15,984 nucleotides of DNA from Finegoldia magna (GTDB taxonomy: Bacteria > Bacillota > Clostridia > Tissierellales > Peptoniphilaceae): contig NZ_JAGYZD010000015.1 in NCBI RefSeq assembly GCF_018371055.1, positions 1-15,984 of the forward strand. Direction: 5' to 3'. Positions 14,706 through 15,984 of the stretch are shown here, piece by piece. The position numbers and the translations under genes were made by a program. Within the stretch, counting starts at the first letter, position 1, and each line of letters begins with the position of its first letter. The notes below the pieces were generated by a model. It was not told the DNA's origin. It worked only from the letters and a program-made list of their open reading frames with translations, and ran no database searches.

Positions 14706-15636
14706 ATAACCATTCTTTCACATTTCCCAAACAAATTTGTTCAATATCTTCAAATTTATTAAAATCTTCCAAATTCATCCAATGAATTCTTTCATCTTGT
14801 CTGAACCAGGTTAACTGTCTCTTGGCATATTTTCTGCTATTTTTTTTCATTAAACTAACCATATCTTTAAAAGAGATCTCATTATTCAAATACATGAAAG
14901 CTTCTCTGTAACCTATAGCTTGAATTGATTGAGAACTTTCATCTGTCAGCTCATAAATATATTTACATTCAGACATAAAGCCTTCATCGATCATCTCATC
15001 TACTCTTTGATTTATCCTTTCATAAAGGATCTCTCTATCATCATTTAATCCAATTATATAAAAATCATAATCATCGTTATAATGATCGAATTTGTCGTTT
15101 ATTTCACTAAATCTATGACCAGTAAGCTTGTATACTTCAATTGCTCTAATAACACGTCTCACATTGTTCTTGTGAATTTTACTTGCCGACTCAGGGTCTA
15201 TATCCTCCAACATTTTATGGAGTTTTTGATTGCCTTGTGATTCTGCAAAATTTTCCAATTCATGTCTTAATTTTTCATCAGATTTAACAGTGTTAAATTC
15301 TAATTTATGTGTTATAGAATTGATATATAATCCTGTACCTCCAACGATAATTGGGATTATATTTTTAGCTGAAATTTCTTCAATTTTATCTATGCAAAGA
15401 CTTTGAAATTGTTCTACATTAAAATTTTCATTCGGTTCAACTATATCTATCAAATGATGTTTTATTTCTTTCTGATATTTTGGTTCAACTTTTGCAGTAC
15501 CAATATCCATATACTTATAGATTTGCATAGAATCTGCAGAAATAATCTCGCTGTTTAAACTTTTTGCTAAAAAAATACTTAAGCTGGTCTTCCCTACTCC
15601 AGTAGGTCCGACGATTACAATACATTTTTTTCTCAT
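14692..15636 (-). CDS. miaA: tRNA dimethylallyltransferase MiaA
   Basis: Transfers the dimethylallyl group to A37 of tRNAs reading UNN codons, improving decoding accuracy. P-loop GPTGVGKT at 10-17, the substrate motif SADSMQIYKYMDIGTAK (~33-49) and GGTGLY at 99-104 are intact. The C-terminal SRKYAKRQLTWFRQDERIHW is the usual tRNA-contacting tail. 314 residues is typical. A GAGGAT ribosome site (minus strand, 15646-15641) fixes the start. The start overlaps the mutL stop (ATGA), so the genes are translated together. Confidence 0.98.
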   Translation of the reverse strand: MRKKCIVIVGPTGVGKTSLSIFLAKSLNSEIISADSMQIYKYMDIGTAKVEPKYQKEIKHHLIDIVEPNENFNVEQFQSLCIDKIEEISAKNIIPIIVGGTGLYINSITHKLEFNTVKSDEKLRHELENFAESQGNQKLHKMLEDIDPESASKIHKNNVRRVIRAIEVYKLTGHRFSEINDKFDHYNDDYDFYIIGLNDDREILYERINQRVDEMIDEGFMSECKYIYELTDESSQSIQAIGYREAFMYLNNEISFKDMVSLMKKNSRKYAKRQLTWFRQDERIHWMNLEDFNKFEDIEQICLGNVKEWLYDKR

Positions 15637-15984
15637 TTTATCCTCATAAACATTTTTTCTAAATCTTTTTCATTCATTTCAATAAAAGTTGGTCTTCCAT
15701 GAGGACAAGTTAATGGATATTCACACTTAAATAAATCTTCTAAAAGTTTAATTATTTCAAAGTTACTTAATGTATCACCAGCTTTTACACTCATTTTACA
15801 AGATCTCTTTATTACTTTAGACTCTATTACGTCAAAAGGATCATTTGAATTCTTAGCAATTGTATCCAAAATATCAGTAAATAAAAACTCAGCATTTGAA
15901 TTTCCAAATAAATAAGGAACAGCACGAATAACAACGGAATCATCTGAAAAAACATCACTTTCATATCCCAATTCTTCAAATATA
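15633..15984 (-). CDS. mutL: DNA mismatch repair protein MutL, C-terminal fragment (runs off the right edge)
   Basis: About 116 C-terminal residues of MutL, the mismatch repair matchmaker and, in bacteria without MutH, nicking endonuclease. The reading frame stays open through the window edge (…IFEELGYESDVF…), so the gene start is outside. The visible part is the dimerisation/endonuclease domain: SCKMSVKAGDTLS (the usual A-C-K-x-A-I-K-A segment) and CPHGRPTFIEM. CPHGRP is characteristic of the nickase-type MutL C-terminal domain and contributes metal ligands. An apparent internal TTG start at 15971 is not a real start. The stop overlaps the miaA ATG. Confidence 0.95.
   Translation of the reverse strand, partial: IFEELGYESDVFSDDSVVIRAVPYLFGNSNAEFLFTDILDTIAKNSNDPFDVIESKVIKRSCKMSVKAGDTLSNFEIIKLLEDLFKCEYPLTCPHGRPTFIEMNEKDLEKMFMRIK

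Noticed and set aside
13431..15984. A mobile or resistance island on the minus strand because of the aluminium resistance name
   Set aside because: mutL, miaA and this PLP family are core chromosomal neighbours in Firmicutes; base use matches the rest of the window and no mobility gene or repeat is present.

Overview
The window is a compact, AT-rich stretch of bacterial chromosome. Gene content and order (ftsK, pgsA, recA, rny, yneA/lexA, miaA, mutL), AGGAGG-type ribosome sites, the Bacillus-type LexA box (GAAC-N4-GTTC) and very A/T-rich codon use point to a low-GC Firmicute. I infer an anaerobic coccus of the Tissierellia/Peptoniphilaceae type (Finegoldia-like), but only from general impression, since no search was possible. 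I see no insertion sequence, prophage, CRISPR array, tRNA or rRNA, and no gene-free gap reaches 300 bases.

Left part (1-7399, + strand): ftsK (DNA translocase) abuts pgsA (phosphatidylglycerophosphate synthase). recA follows with its own extended -10 promoter and a perfect LexA box at the expected transcription start. A hairpin ends recA. Directly after it comes a tightly coupled cassette: an SbcD/Mre11-like nuclease, the N-terminal half of an SbcC/Rad50 ATPase that stops just after its CxxC zinc hook, a 79-residue coiled-coil protein with no cysteine, and a separate C-terminal half carrying the signature region and Walker B. This intact but physically split Rad50 beside recA is the most unusual thing in the window.

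Middle (7400-12188, + strand): rny (RNase Y) has a strong sigma-A-type promoter. It is followed by a PHP phosphoesterase (TrpH/RNase AM-like) overlapping a class I aminotransferase, then a strong terminator. A tyrosine recombinase of the XerC/XerD type follows, with a near-consensus promoter and a 14-bp inverted repeat at its transcription start.

Right part (12189-15984): yneA (minus strand, one membrane segment plus LysM, the SOS division inhibitor type) and lexA (plus strand) diverge from a 174-base region holding two one-mismatch LexA boxes, one inside the yneA promoter spacer, and a third variant palindrome at the lexA promoter. lexA ends at a strong terminator facing a minus-strand, probably co-transcribed set: mutL (right-edge fragment), miaA, and a PLP protein of the methionine gamma-lyase-like/aluminium resistance family.

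Taken together, much of the window is about chromosome maintenance: RecA, LexA, YneA, a Mre11-Rad50-like machine, FtsK, an Xer recombinase and MutL. The SOS circuit (LexA controlling recA, yneA and itself) can be read directly from operators and promoters. Whether the split Rad50 cassette belongs to it through read-through from recA is inference.
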